Shown one piece after another: positions 1-12,065 of a stretch of 64,000 nt of DNA (position 1 is the stretch's first letter; every line of letters starts with the position of its first letter). The notes under the pieces were generated by a model. It searched no databases, had not been told where the DNA came from, and worked only from the letters and a program-made list of their open reading frames with translations. Source of the DNA: Montifringilla adamsi (Eukaryota; Chordata; Aves; Passeriformes; Passeridae); contig JAGGNK010009114.1 in NCBI GenBank assembly GCA_017590115.1, positions 16,209,433 through 16,273,432 of the forward strand, written 5' to 3'. A program made the position numbers and the translations under genes.

Positions 1-1445
1 CCAGTAGTCATGGTTGTGAGTGGGACACCTGATTAAATAAAGGCACATGGATATAACTTTGTGTCTTGGACACTGCTGATTATAGGAACTGTCTTGGTCT
101 AAGTATACAATGATTAAATTTGGTATTCACATTGAGGCCACTGTTCCCATTGAAAGCCATTCTCTTGATGTTAAAGTGATATAAATGACTCCTTATGCCA
201 ATCTACTACTCCTCTGGTAGCCTATATGACAGATGGCTCCATGTCACAAGACTGACTGTTTTCTGAATGGTGAATTGCCTCAAAATTAACGTTACACTAT
301 TAATTGCTTCAGGATTACTTTTTTGGAGTCATTATATTCAAGAAAGGTCTGTCAATACAGTTTACTTTCAGTGTCACTACACCATCAAATACAATGGTGG
401 GTACACACAGGATAGTAACTTGAATGGCTACAGCAGTATTGCCAAAAAAAGAATTCCATATTGAAGAAATATGGAGAAGGTGAAGTTATATTTAATCTGT
501 TTTGCATTGCAGAGGGTGTTAGAATAAATTTAGTTTTTCTGTGTCTTTGGAAGCTATGTAATATTCATTTATGTATTGAGGAAATGTGATATGTTGGTAA
601 TATACTTGTGTATCTGCACTTTAGGCTCAAAATATTAAATTGTAGCACTGAGATAGAAAACTGCATAAGCGCACATTGGCTGCCTAATCCCACAAACATC
701 CTTTTGAAATATATTATATTGTGTAGGCGAGGGGACAGGAGCCCAGAAAGACTCACAGGTGCCCAAAAACTGAGCATGAAGATCAAGTTTAGAACTTCGG
801 TGTGCATGGCTTTAGGAACATATTCAAGGTAGTTGACCATCCAGGCTTCTGAGCAGGTAAAACATCCAGCATGTTCAAACTGTCCTAAAACAAGTTCTGC
901 ACAGAACCTTCATCATCTTCAATAAACCATCTTACAAAACAGTAACATGCAAACACTGGCTTCTGTCATTTTTCTAGAGAGCTGTTTTGGAGGGTTTTTG
1001 TTAATTTCTTGCAAACATAAAGGAGAGAACTTCACATTGCCGTCTTCTGTTTTGTTTGGTTACAATCATAGCTGGGCAGATACACCACAGGACATTTATT
1101 TAAAAACCTAATTAATGTTGTGTCTCTCGCTGAATTCAAACTTTTGCCCATTTTCTATAGTTACTAAAAAATTCTTCACAGATCCACTGATTTAATTTTC
1201 GTTCCTTTCCAAATGTAGAACTATTTCCTCTGTCTCTAATCAATGGCAAGATAAAAGCCCACTCTATGATTCAACTTTAAAGACATAGGCACTAAGTGCA
1301 TTCTCTCCTCTATAAACTCAATAGTCTGTCCACTGTATTTTAGTGTTCACAATTTTCCAGAAAAAAAACAATTCGGCAGTATTCAGACAAATGTAGGTTC
1401 TCTTTCACTGCATATGAATTGAATTGAACTGAACTTACACCTCAC

Positions 1446-1496
1446 CTCTTTTCCAAGATCAACCTCAGAGCCAATAAACCATCTTGATTTTATTCC
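1446..1496 (-). other. candidate internal exon (51 nt), weak
   Basis: On the minus strand a pyrimidine-containing tract ends in AACAG just before 1496, and GAG/GTGAGG follows at 1446. The 51 bases between are open in phase 0 and read GIKSRWFIGSEVDLGKE (17 codons). I do not recognise the peptide. An interval this short is open in one of three frames more often than not, so the open frame adds little; support is mainly the pair of splice-like borders. It lies on the same strand as the candidates at 9.6, 16, 21.7 and 41.7 kb. Confidence 0.12.
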
Positions 1497-1769
1497 CTGT
1501 TTTTTGATAAAAAAGAGGCAAAGTCATGAGGCTACCTCATAACCACAGGCTAATATTCACCTCCAGTAACCCCACTAAAAACTGTAGAGGTAAGTCATGA
1601 TCACAGGTGTGTTAGGCAGAGGTATTGCATAGATGAATTACCACTCTTGATTAGGTGGACTTCTTTCTCACCACCGAAATTGTGGCTATTGTCCTCTTGT
1701 GCAGCAGAAGCATACATAGGCCAGGGATTTAAATCATTACTTCTGCCACTTGCTTACAGAAGAGGATTC

Positions 1770-1801
1770 AAACACCTGTTAATTTGCTGAGGCAGGTGTT
1801 T
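1770..1801. repeat. short hairpin, 9-bp perfect stem
   Basis: The left arm AAACACCTG (1770-1778) is matched exactly by CAGGTGTTT (1793-1801) across a 14-base loop. The arms contain the E-box core CACCTG/CAGGTG, so this could equally be two inverted E-boxes. No function is assigned. Confidence 0.4.
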
Positions 1802-2563
1802 CTCATCAGATTCTGTAATTGCCCCTCTCTAGTTTGCATTTCTCAGATTTGCAGGGGCACTGAGTTAACCAGTCCAGTTCATATTTCAGAGAAAATGTAA
1901 TCAATAAATCACCTATATTAGTCTGATGTCCACACTTGGGGGTTTTATTATTAAGGATATTTTGAAAGGTTCACTGAATATTACACATTGAAATAAGTGT
2001 CTGTTGCCTCGGAGCAATTTCCAAGCTGTCTTGTGGGAACTAGAACACACTTAAAAGGATTTAGTGGTGGAAATCTTTCATTTAGAAAATCCATTTCTGC
2101 AATTCACATGTTAAAGAAATAGAAAATGTTTCTTTGCCAACTTCAACTGCAGTAAATGCATGTGAATACCTCTCTGCCCCTGAAACATAGCTAATTTCTG
2201 CAGGAATTCATCCCAGAGATATATTTCTGAGCAGGTGTTTTGCTTCACTGTTCACATCTTGAATTGTGTGCAATCCATCATATCTATCATTTTGCCCTTA
2301 CACAGTCAAGGAATTTGGTCTTTTCAGCTGAGTGAGCTGGGGAAGGAGAGTGCATCACTTCTCGTTTTACACATTCCAGAGTGCTTGGCTACTGTGTATG
2401 TCTGAAAACAGTAAATGTATAATGAAATAGCTGAAAAAACAAAGCACGAATTACCACATATATCATGCTCCACATTTACAGCAGCAGAAGCAAAAGCACT
2501 TTGGAGGTATTTCACTTTCTCCTTCCTGATAATTGCTGCTGTTGCTTTTGTCCTTGTTTGCAG

Positions 2564-2736
2564 AAGTCATGAAGTCCTTCCATCTGTCAAGTCATCATTT
2601 CTCAGAAATGAAGAAGGTTCAGAAAAAGCTAGCTCCAGTTACGTTACAGGACGAAGACATCCCTAGGCACCTTTGCCAGGCCTCTTCCTCTGGCTCTGTC
2701 CTCCAGCAAGGATTTGCAGGAGGGAACAAAGAGTAG
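2564..2736 (+). other. candidate terminal exon, open to a stop codon, weak
   Basis: A good acceptor-like tract (pyrimidine-rich, ending TTTGCAG) stops at 2563. The following sequence stays open for about 57 codons in one frame to TAG at 2734-2736, giving a hydrophilic peptide with residues such as MKSFHLSSHHFSEMKKVQKK. The open frame actually extends upstream to an ATG at 2533, across the acceptor. No family is recognised, and no AATAAA lies immediately after the stop. It could be a last coding exon of a plus-strand gene, a non-coding exon or chance. Confidence 0.12.
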
Positions 2737-5700
2737 GTCATACTAGGCTTAACTTACAAGAGAGTGCCTATTTCACAGTTGGTTTCCAAGACACATTGAG
2801 GAAGGCCATAAATATTAAACAAAAAGGGATTTCCTTAACCTGAAATCAAATAAGAAGTCCAAAGGCCTGATCTGTCTTGCTGGTAGCTGATTACCAGAAC
2901 TAATTCTACCTTTGTTTCTATGGAAATTAAGTGTGATGAAAGAAGAATTGATCAAATTCCCAAGGCCAATTCTACCTGTAGAGAACTTGAACTTTTAAAA
3001 TAAGCACTCTGGCAAGATACCTCCAGTGTAAATTACTTCATGTGTTACCTTCCCTAATCCTTTTCTATTTCTAAAGTGATGATTATGTTTCCCTGTCCCA
3101 TTTGCAGATGGTGAGCTAAATTTCCTAAATACTGTAGGGATCTTCAATGTAAAAAGTCTTGGTTTTCAGGCACATCTAAAGGATTTCCATGTGAAGTTAA
3201 CATCTGATCAGTTTTCTAGCCACTATAATTGAAATCTTATTTTGGTGTGTTTTGTTAGTCATCATGCACATGGAGTTTAAATGAGCAAACAAAGCAATAA
3301 TTTCCTCAACTTCTGAATGAAAGACTGTGACAGATATTTGGGCTGTAGGACTCAATAAGAGTAATCTTGGGGTTTTTCTATCTTTCTACTTTTAACCCAC
3401 AAATTATGTCATGAAGCAAGTCCCCACACAACTTTCTCTGAAATACTGGAATTTATTACAAGTCAGGTTGTTAGATGGGACCAAAGCTGGCTCGAGTCTC
3501 AGAGGAAAGCTGCAATTTGTGAGCAAAATATCACTGCAAGGGAGTCTGATAGAGGAAATAGAAAGCTGAATAGCCTTTTACTTTTCTAGGATTTCTCTCC
3601 ACTCACAGAAATTTCTAATGGAAATTTACTGGAGCTAATTCTAAGAAAGAGTCTACTCTCCAAAGTTTACTTAGGAAACCAGCAAGAATAGACTGTCTGG
3701 GTGACTCATTTGCAGTAGACCAGGAGGCCTCTGCTAGTTTGAAAGATTTCTGAATATTTGACTAGGGAACAAAGAGTATTTGCAAAAATATTATCTTAAT
3801 TACAAGGATTTTAATGCTGACTGGGAACTTGTTTTACAGCCTTGAGTAAACAGACAAAATGACACATATGATGGAAAAGGCACCCTGTCTAATAAGGCAG
3901 CAGCAAGGAGATCTGACTGCCTCCTAAGAACTGGCCCACTGGGCCTTCTTAGAGCAGAGCTGTGCTAAATCAGCCCCAAATGAAAAATGAAAGCAAGCAT
4001 CCTCTAGGCTGGCATTTTGATCCAAACACCTTGCCTCCACCTTTGAATCCATATTCCAGAATTCCAAAATCAAAGGTGGAGTTCCCACCAAAACAGAGGA
4101 AAAGAATACAATGCAGAATTTGTCATTCTGTCTTTGCTTTGTTTCCACTGTAACATTATGCACATCAGTTTGATTGGGCCACTTTGCTCAATGAATTTTG
4201 TCTTCCTTCCAAACAGATGGTGTGAGGCTAGGAATGGTTTTAATAAAACTCTTTGTGTGCTGGTTATATGGCACTTATTTGGCCAATGTCACTCTACAGA
4301 CACACTTTAGGTTTAAGATGATACTGAAATGGTTTAAATCTCCCACCAGCTGCCACAAAATTAGAGCCACATTAATATCAACGGAAAAATTAGGGGTCTG
4401 GTAATTCAGAACCTGAAGGAAAATTTTCTAGGCATTTGGAAGATTTGTAATGGGAAGGGGTCGTGAAAGTTTATCCTCACTTAAGAAAGTAACAACATTA
4501 AACCCTGAGAGTCTGAAATCCATTCAGTGCTTTACTCTCTGAGCTGACCAGACAATGCAGGTGGTCCATAGCTTATTCTTGACAGCCTGGAAGGAATCCT
4601 GTCAAGGTTATATATTCTAGATAGACATTCTTGAATATTATTCAATGAACTGTCACAAAAACACTTTTCAAACTTAAGTGAAGTTTACGCCATACAGAGC
4701 TCTATACTGTGAAGCATCTCCAGAAGGAGAATTTCCTAACTCCTGTAGATAAGGCTTCTATATTCCATGGAGATGCAAGGTTGGAGGCACAACCACACTT
4801 CACTGACTGTGTCTTCTCTGCTTCTCCATTCCCATTCCAATTAACAGATTGGCATTTAAAACCTACCATAAACATCTGGGAAGTCAGAGCAAGGTAAATC
4901 ATGTCATCGTGTATCCTGCATCACTCAGAGATAGACCAGGCCAGGAAACAAAACCCAGTGTAGAGATCTCAACATAACTGGGCAATTTAGGGAGAGATGT
5001 GCAGAACATCAAGGGATATAGACAGTCCAGATTTTTATTAGGAAATGGAGTACTTGGGCAGGTCAGAGAGTAGGGATGACACTATGTAAAATCGGAATAA
5101 TTCAAAGCAAAGACTGAAGAGTGCACATTCAGGCAGCTCTCTGGATGTTATGTTCAGACTGACTGCAGAGGCATACAATTGTTTTAATGAGATGTATTAA
5201 TCTTCCCCCTTCACCTCCCTGGATCTCTAAAATGCCCCAGACATCACTGAATTTAGCAGGGCTTTGTACTGGGAGTGAATGATGTGGATGATATGCTACA
5301 ACAGTTAAATGCAATTGCAACAAACTTCCCCCATGGGTAAGGTAGTGCTATTCAGTTATTTTTACTGTTACAGCCAATGGGGAAATTATATTTTCTTTTG
5401 GAATATATGTGATTGGCTGTGCTCTGAGATGGGATATCACAGTAGATGGACCACTACAGTGCGGTCTTATGGCAGCTCCTGTGTTTCAGAGGATAAACAC
5501 ATCATTCAATAGCTACAAATGAACATATAAAAGTTAAGAGGCTTTCTGAAAATTATCTTTTTCAGCCTGCAATATTACATTAATTACACCACAGAGGTAT
5601 GAGAAACAATCATTAGTGTGATCACACTATAATGATGGATAAAGAAATCATCAGAAGTAGAAGGGACTGAGTAGCCAGGATAATTATGAGGTTTCCTGTT

Positions 5701-8700
5701 CAAAACAGTAATGACAAAGATGCAAAGGGAAAAAAATAGTGTTAATAAAATATAATAATAAAAAAGACAACTTTTAATATTGTTAGAAGTCCTGAAAATA
5801 GGGCAGCTAATGGGGGTATTCACTCAAAGAGCTCATTATTATAAATCTGCATTAGCAGTAGTTTTTCAAAACACTGCTGGGTATGAAATCACAGTTTACA
5901 GACTGTAAAGAACATAGTTTTTAACTGTCAATCTGTAGAAAAATGGGTCTATGTCAAACCACTCACAGCCAGTGAGTGCGCTTGGCTAAATGTCTCCTGA
6001 TATTCAGAGCTGAACTAATGGCTATCATTCTGACTGTAAGAGGACACTGTAGTTTTATGAGATCCTCTTCTGGGACTTGACATTTTGAGATGTGTTTTGG
6101 GAGGTTTGTATGTATTGTTATTAATTTTTTGAAGAAAAAAGCCAGCCATAACAAGCAGCTGCTAGCCAGCAAATATTTAAGAAACCCTGAAGCTAAAGGT
6201 GAGGCTAGTGCAGCCAGTCACAGCAATAGCTGGATTTTCTGAGTCTTCTATACACTAAAACCAGAGTTTAACAACTCTATTTTGACCCACTACACACTTG
6301 CATATACTTCTCCCAGGAACTAGTTTTTGATATGTTATCAGAAAAGTATTTTTTAAGGCTTTCTAAGTTGTAAGTCAAATAAAGTGGCATCCTTTTTTAT
6401 TGGAATGAACAAACAAAATTTAAAAAATGCGTTGCTCATTTTTTACATTATAGTCTTCTTGAGAAATTTAAGTGAAAGGACTAGTAGTATCTTCAGAGAT
6501 ATCTGTGCAATTACAAACTTATGTGCACAGATTTGTGGTCTGACTTGGTTTCTATCATCACCATATGGCACATATGATTGCTGGGGCTGCATGGCAGCAT
6601 GGCAGCCAATTAATTGAACAACTGGATTGCTTTACCAATTTGCCTACTGCACCTGCAGACCAGGTAACCAGCCTTGCAGAGCCATTTGCATGTGACGTTG
6701 TAGACACTGGAATGTTTACTTTCATATGCATTCAGGCACCAAAAAGGAAAATGGCACAGTGGTGTCCAGGCCTGCCTTACATGACTGTTTTCTTTTACAT
6801 GGTTCTTGTATTTGAGAATACTTGAAAAAAATGTCTTGGAAAAGAAAGTGTCATATGCAGATAAGCATTTTCACATACACACATGCATACAAGTACCTCA
6901 ATATGCATATATTCAGTGATATAGATTTGCATATTTATGTGTATACATGCTGTCATGAATGAGTAACCCCTGCCTGGAATCTCCAGGATTTATCTGTGTT
7001 TGAGCAGCACTATATAACCATTAGCAGAGCTGGGAAGGACTTGGGTATTTGATTTGTGACTGCACAGAGATTTCCTTGGCTCTAATTGGGCAAACATTGG
7101 TTCACTGGGCTTGACATCGCTCTTGTACAGGTATAAAGCTGAAATAACTCTATCAAGGGCAGATGACCTTTGAGAACATAAACAAGGAGAATTATGTTCT
7201 CCATTGAATAAAAGCCATGAAGGAGCACTTCTGAGATGCAAGCAAGGAAATTGATTAGGTTTGGGTGTTGTCCTCCCTAAAGGTTATCACTGTGACTCCA
7301 GCGGAAACTTCTCTGGGTATAATTTTTAGAGGCTTTTTTCTGTGAATTTTTATTTTGTTTTATTTGTTCTAGCTGCTACACATCAGGTGCTACAGCTGGG
7401 CAATACCTCAGATACATTTGTTAAAAAACTACTATTCTCACAATGAAAATGGTATCTGATCTACCTTATATGACAAAGACCTTATTTGGCATGGAAAAGG
7501 GATGAAGTAAATTTCCATTACTTAAATTCTAAGCAAACATCTCCAGCCTTAACTATGGAGACAAAGAATTTGTCTCATCTTCACCAGTACAATGAGTTTA
7601 AATAGAGGCCTCCATCACAGGGTGCAATAGCAGTTTTCAGTGCTGCATATGGACCTCACAGCAGGAGCCAAACAAACCTTCCAGTGAAGATCAGCCTCTT
7701 CACACTGATAAACATAAAACTGATGCTGCCAACCATCTCTTTGTCTTAAAAGCAGACAGTCTAGGGATAGTAGCTGAAGCTGGATTATTTAAAGCATTAT
7801 AACATTCAGTATTTTTTCCTGTGAGTTTTTTTGGAGCCATTCTGTGCTTACAGAACGTGCAAAAGGTACTAATATTGCAATGACAATATTCTTTATTTAC
7901 AACTGAACCTTCCACTTGCTTCTCAATTTATTCAAAGGGGGAAGAGTTGCAGCACACAACCAAAAACTTCTGCTAAGCAAGCTGGTGTACTTTTGCTTTT
8001 CTAATTTCATTTAGCACTCAGCCATCATGAACTGCAGGTGAAATATCACAGGTAAAATATTTAAGTAGAATTATATCAACACATCCAGTTAGGCCAAGCT
8101 TTAGCTTTGCTATTGTTGTGCTCTTAACCTAACAATTTCTTTCACTCACTATCAGTAAAGTGCATTGAAGTTAATGAGGCAAATTCCACAGACATAGAAG
8201 AGCTTTGAATCACGCTGCAAATGATTTACTACTGTATTATTACAGGCCTGAGTGGGGTTTAGTGTTTGCAAAGTAATTTGGAGGAGTAAATAATACTTCT
8301 GATTGAGTTAACTACACTCTGGACCAATACCAAGAGAAATAAACAGCAATGGAAAACCCCCAAGGCTTCCTCAAATCTCTGGGACCCTTATCTGAATAAA
8401 GCTAGATATCTGTGTCTATAACCATGTCTAGCCACACTTCATCATCTGCTCCAAAACAGATTTTTGAGATGCCAGTTTGCAGAGAGAGAAGCACTAGGGA
8501 TACATAGCACTCAGTAGCAGGACTTCAGCTGCCTGCACTTTATTGGGCCATACACTCACTCAAGGAAGTCAGTACACTTAAACTATAGCCACAAACATGT
8601 GTCTCCTATGTTTTTCCACTCATTCACACTCTTCATCACAGTCTTCACAAACACTTTTGCAGACAGACCTTGTTTTCAAGCACAAATGAGACCCTTTATA

Positions 8701-8792
8701 CAGTAAAATCTACGGGAAACAACATACATAGAGGGAAAAGAGTAATCTCTGTCAGACAGCTCTGAAAGCAATGTGGTAATTTTCTGTGACAC

Positions 8793-8815
8793 AAAAAAAA
8801 AAAAAAAAAAAAAAA
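8793..8815 (+). repeat. poly-A run (23 A)
   Basis: Uninterrupted run of 23 adenines. No AATAAA signal lies 10-30 bases upstream and no gene-like body precedes it, so it is a mononucleotide repeat and not a demonstrable retrocopy tail. Confidence 0.9.
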
Positions 8816-9625
8816 TCAGCAGAAAATGCTGCCAGTAAATAACCTTGTGCCTCCAACAATAGACTCAGTGGGTGGTAAACACTAGGGGAATCATGTCAGT
8901 CAATCCATGCAAATTCCCATAAATGGACAGCATTCTTTCACCACAATGCTCTCACCCTTGCAGCAGCATCTGCTGCCACTTCAGTCTCATGGGGGATGGC
9001 ATGGAAAAGCACAGGAGCTGAGGAAAGGAAACAGAGACAAAAGCTGCCCAGAAAGCAAACACACACAGATTTTCATTCTCTCTTAGATCCACATTTCAGG
9101 GACTACAGAGAGTAAGGGATTAGGATTATGAAATTGACTAAAGAATTCCTGAAAAAGATTTGTAAACACATCAAGACAGACCTGTCACATTCCCATTGAA
9201 TTCTGATGTTGAGAGTTTATCTTCTTACAATTTAGATAACTTTCAGTTTCCCCCTCACTCTCTTACTACTTGGTTCTTTGGTTTTTATACCCTTGGAATA
9301 ATATCTCACTCACTCTTCTCTGAATGTTACATTGGGAACTAGCCACATCCCTTAGGAGCAGAGAATGGGTAAATTATAATTTTGATATGGTATAGAAGTG
9401 ATACTTGCCAAATTACGTGTGAAATATACCTTATAGCTAAATATTTATTAATTAAGATATACTACATGAAATCCTATTTTATAATAACTCTATGCAACCC
9501 ATCAGGATTAGTATTAATAACAATTATGAAAGCCTTTTTTTCAAAAGGTTAGAAGTTTTATGAAAAAGTACCATGTTTATCTAGTCTCTAAGAAGGATTA
9601 CCTTGAAATTATTTTATTAACTTAC

Positions 9626-9679
9626 CCTAGCAGAAACAGAAGTCACTGAGGCATCTTCTCCTATGTACTGTTTATTGAC
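9626..9679 (-). other. candidate internal exon (54 nt)
   Basis: Read on the minus strand, a long T-rich tract ending TTTTTTCATAG abuts 9679, and the interval ends with AGG/GTAAGT at 9626, one of the better donor matches in the window. The 54 bases are open only in phase 0 and read VNKQYIGEDASVTSVSAR; the other two frames hit stops. Length divisible by three with both borders in phase 0 is typical of alternative cassette exons. I do not recognise the gene. The two splice motifs are seen directly; that they are used is inference, and an 18-codon open frame is not significant alone. Confidence 0.25.
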
Positions 9680-11699
9680 CTATGAAAAAATAAAAACAAA
9701 TGTCTGCTAGGAAGAAGTATTTACACATCTGTTTTATGAGTGGCAAATGGGATAGATGATGAAATCTCATTTAAGTTATAAAATTCCACTTGATTTGGAA
9801 GAACCAGAATTTTGCCTTCAAAAAGTTTCAAAAGACACATGCCATAGGATGACAGAAAAGAAAGCTATAATCAGAGGCTCTAAATTTTTGGCTTTTAAAT
9901 GAATCATAATTCCATCTCCAGAATGCTGATACATATGTAAATTGCTGGTTCATTATGAACTAAAGAGAAACCATATATTCCTGTAGGGAACTGAAGAATT
10001 CATAAATGTCATCATTGTTTATCCAGATTGTAATGGTGCTAGGTTCAAAAGAGAAGCCAAAATTCACATCTCTAAATGTGAAAAGATGAAAGAAGACATC
10101 TTTTAAGTTAGATTCATAGAGAATGTGTTCTTTGCAATTAAACAGATACCTGACACTGCTGTAAAGTGCAGTGAAACTGAGCAAGCAGTGTTAATGACTT
10201 GTGAACCGTTGTGACAACTTGAAGCTTAAGGAAAACATTTATAAAAATCCTTAGGAAAACGGTAACATGGGTACTAGTGGTAGAAGATTCATTGGAACTG
10301 TGCTAGTGGGTACAGATTTAAGTGTCTCCTCATTTCTTTTATTAGTTCTGTTTAGTTTTTTGAAACCACAGAATGATTTATTTTCCATATAATATTTCAA
10401 CTACTTTATATTAAGTATCTCTACCCATATGTAGCTACACCTGTGAAAAATAAATAGCAGGTGTTTCATTGTTATGGTTACTTCTGTTTATTCTCGACAA
10501 GTCCATTTGTTATTCTAAAAGAAAATGAGTTCTCTCGAAGTCCATTTGATTAGGATACAGTGCTGTCTGCTAATTATCATTAGTACTCCCATTGCAATAT
10601 TCTGGGTGTTCCATAACTAGATACCTTTTAGCTAAAAAGCAAAAAAAAAGTTCTGTGTATCATTTGAGTTGATCCATAAAAGAACAAACTTCTTAGACCA
10701 ATATTGCTCCACTCTATAATCTGTCACAGAAACAAATATAAATCAAACATTGCTTAAACTTTTTACATGCTAAAACCTGTATGCTACATACTGTAGCTAC
10801 TATAACTTAGTAGATGTAAGCAATACACTCTTTTTCTTTGAGGCTATTGTCATGTAAAGAAAAGAGAAAGGGAAAACTTCACCCTAAGTGCCAATGTGAA
10901 CTTGAATCTTCCACAGATTGACGTATGTGGTTTTGTTGCAGAGCTGATGGTGTAGTTGGGAATGGCTATTGTAGAAAACAGGAGAGAACACTAGAAATAA
11001 AGCAACAGATCATCTCTGAAGCACCTCTGTTCTGACAAGGAAACAAAAGTTGCTTTTGATCACTACATAAATGAATGACCTTGCAAGAAAAACAAGATGT
11101 TATAGGAAGAGAATATCTTGCTTCATAAAGTGATCAATGTCTCCATGGATAAATGAATCATGAGTCAGCATTGTCAATGACCCAATCTCATTTACTCAAC
11201 ATTGAGAAGCATAGTTTGGATGAGAAGTAAGTGTTTTGGGAAGAAGTAAAGAGAAAATATCTTAACGGCTTAGAACATTTAGATTTCATAGGTTCTTATA
11301 TGCTATTAAATACAATTTTAGATAATTATCAAGACATAGATTAAATAAAATGCTTTCAGGGACTCATGACCACCCATAGTGACATCTACCTCATCCACAA
11401 ATGATTAGATATTAGAATTCCTCCTATAGTGTCAAAAGGAGATAGAATATTTTTCTTTCTGTTATACAGTGGCCTAGTGAATTCTATTGACCCAGAGGTG
11501 ATTGTTGGTAGAGATGGGCAAAGTTAATTTTATATGCAATACTGATTTTAGACATCTCACTGAAATCTTGCTCGGAATAGAAATTGACTGTTTAAATTAC
11601 AAAGCCAAGCACAGAAATTTTAGGGCTAAATTATTAAATGAGATGGACTTTCTGACCAAAGAAGAATGTTAGAGTCTCAGCAAAGGCAGGTAACAACTG

Positions 11700-12065
11700 A
11701 ATGTCTCTGTTAATTCCTTTTATGAAAGGAGGAACTCATGAATTTCCACAGTGCTCTGGACAAAGCTTGAACAACTTCAACATCCAGCTCCACCAAAGCT
11801 CCAGCCAAAGGTCTGGCTTTATTGAAGATGACAGAAAACAACAGATCATAAAATCCAGTCTCTCCTCTACACACGAAGGGGTGTGAAAGGGTGCCTGACT
11901 GAGCAGGTGTTTGACCGCCAGCCAGGGTCAAACCAAGAATGCCAGAGGCTGGTGATACAAAGTGCACAGATGCTTTCATCCCCTGCCATTTGGAGCTGCT
12001 GCAGGTCCTGGTTTTGGAGGGAGAATTGGTCAGAGCTTCTCTGTGTCTCTGTGGATGTTGGTTGA
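11700..12065. other. GC-richer patch with overlapping short frames
   Basis: This patch is visibly richer in G and C than its surroundings. Open frames occur on both strands: minus 11710-11979 (89 codons), plus 11701-11886 and 11883-12065. The minus strand has an AATAAA followed by a GC-rich stretch, which might be the end of an old retroelement, but I could not align it to a consensus I know. The 89-codon protein resembles no family I recognise. It may be an old repeat copy, an exon remnant or chance. Confidence 0.2.

Larger units (their letters stand above)
1..8792. other. non-coding stretch, no recognised gene
   Basis: Unique-looking AT-rich sequence. All open frames here are short (at most about 90 codons) and resemble no family I know. 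It contains two weak candidate exons (minus 1446-1496, plus 2564-2736), a 9-bp-stem hairpin at 1770-1801 and a small GAATT-type tandem near 1416-1434. A splice-donor-like GAG/GTAAGT occurs near 1587 on the plus strand without a convincing partner. No CR1 or LTR piece was recognised. It could be intronic or intergenic; the sequence alone does not decide. Confidence 0.6.

Noticed and set aside
8793..8815. A-run considered as the tail of a processed pseudogene
   Set aside because: No poly-A signal, no coding-like body upstream and no target-site duplication; the same holds for the A18 at 41275.
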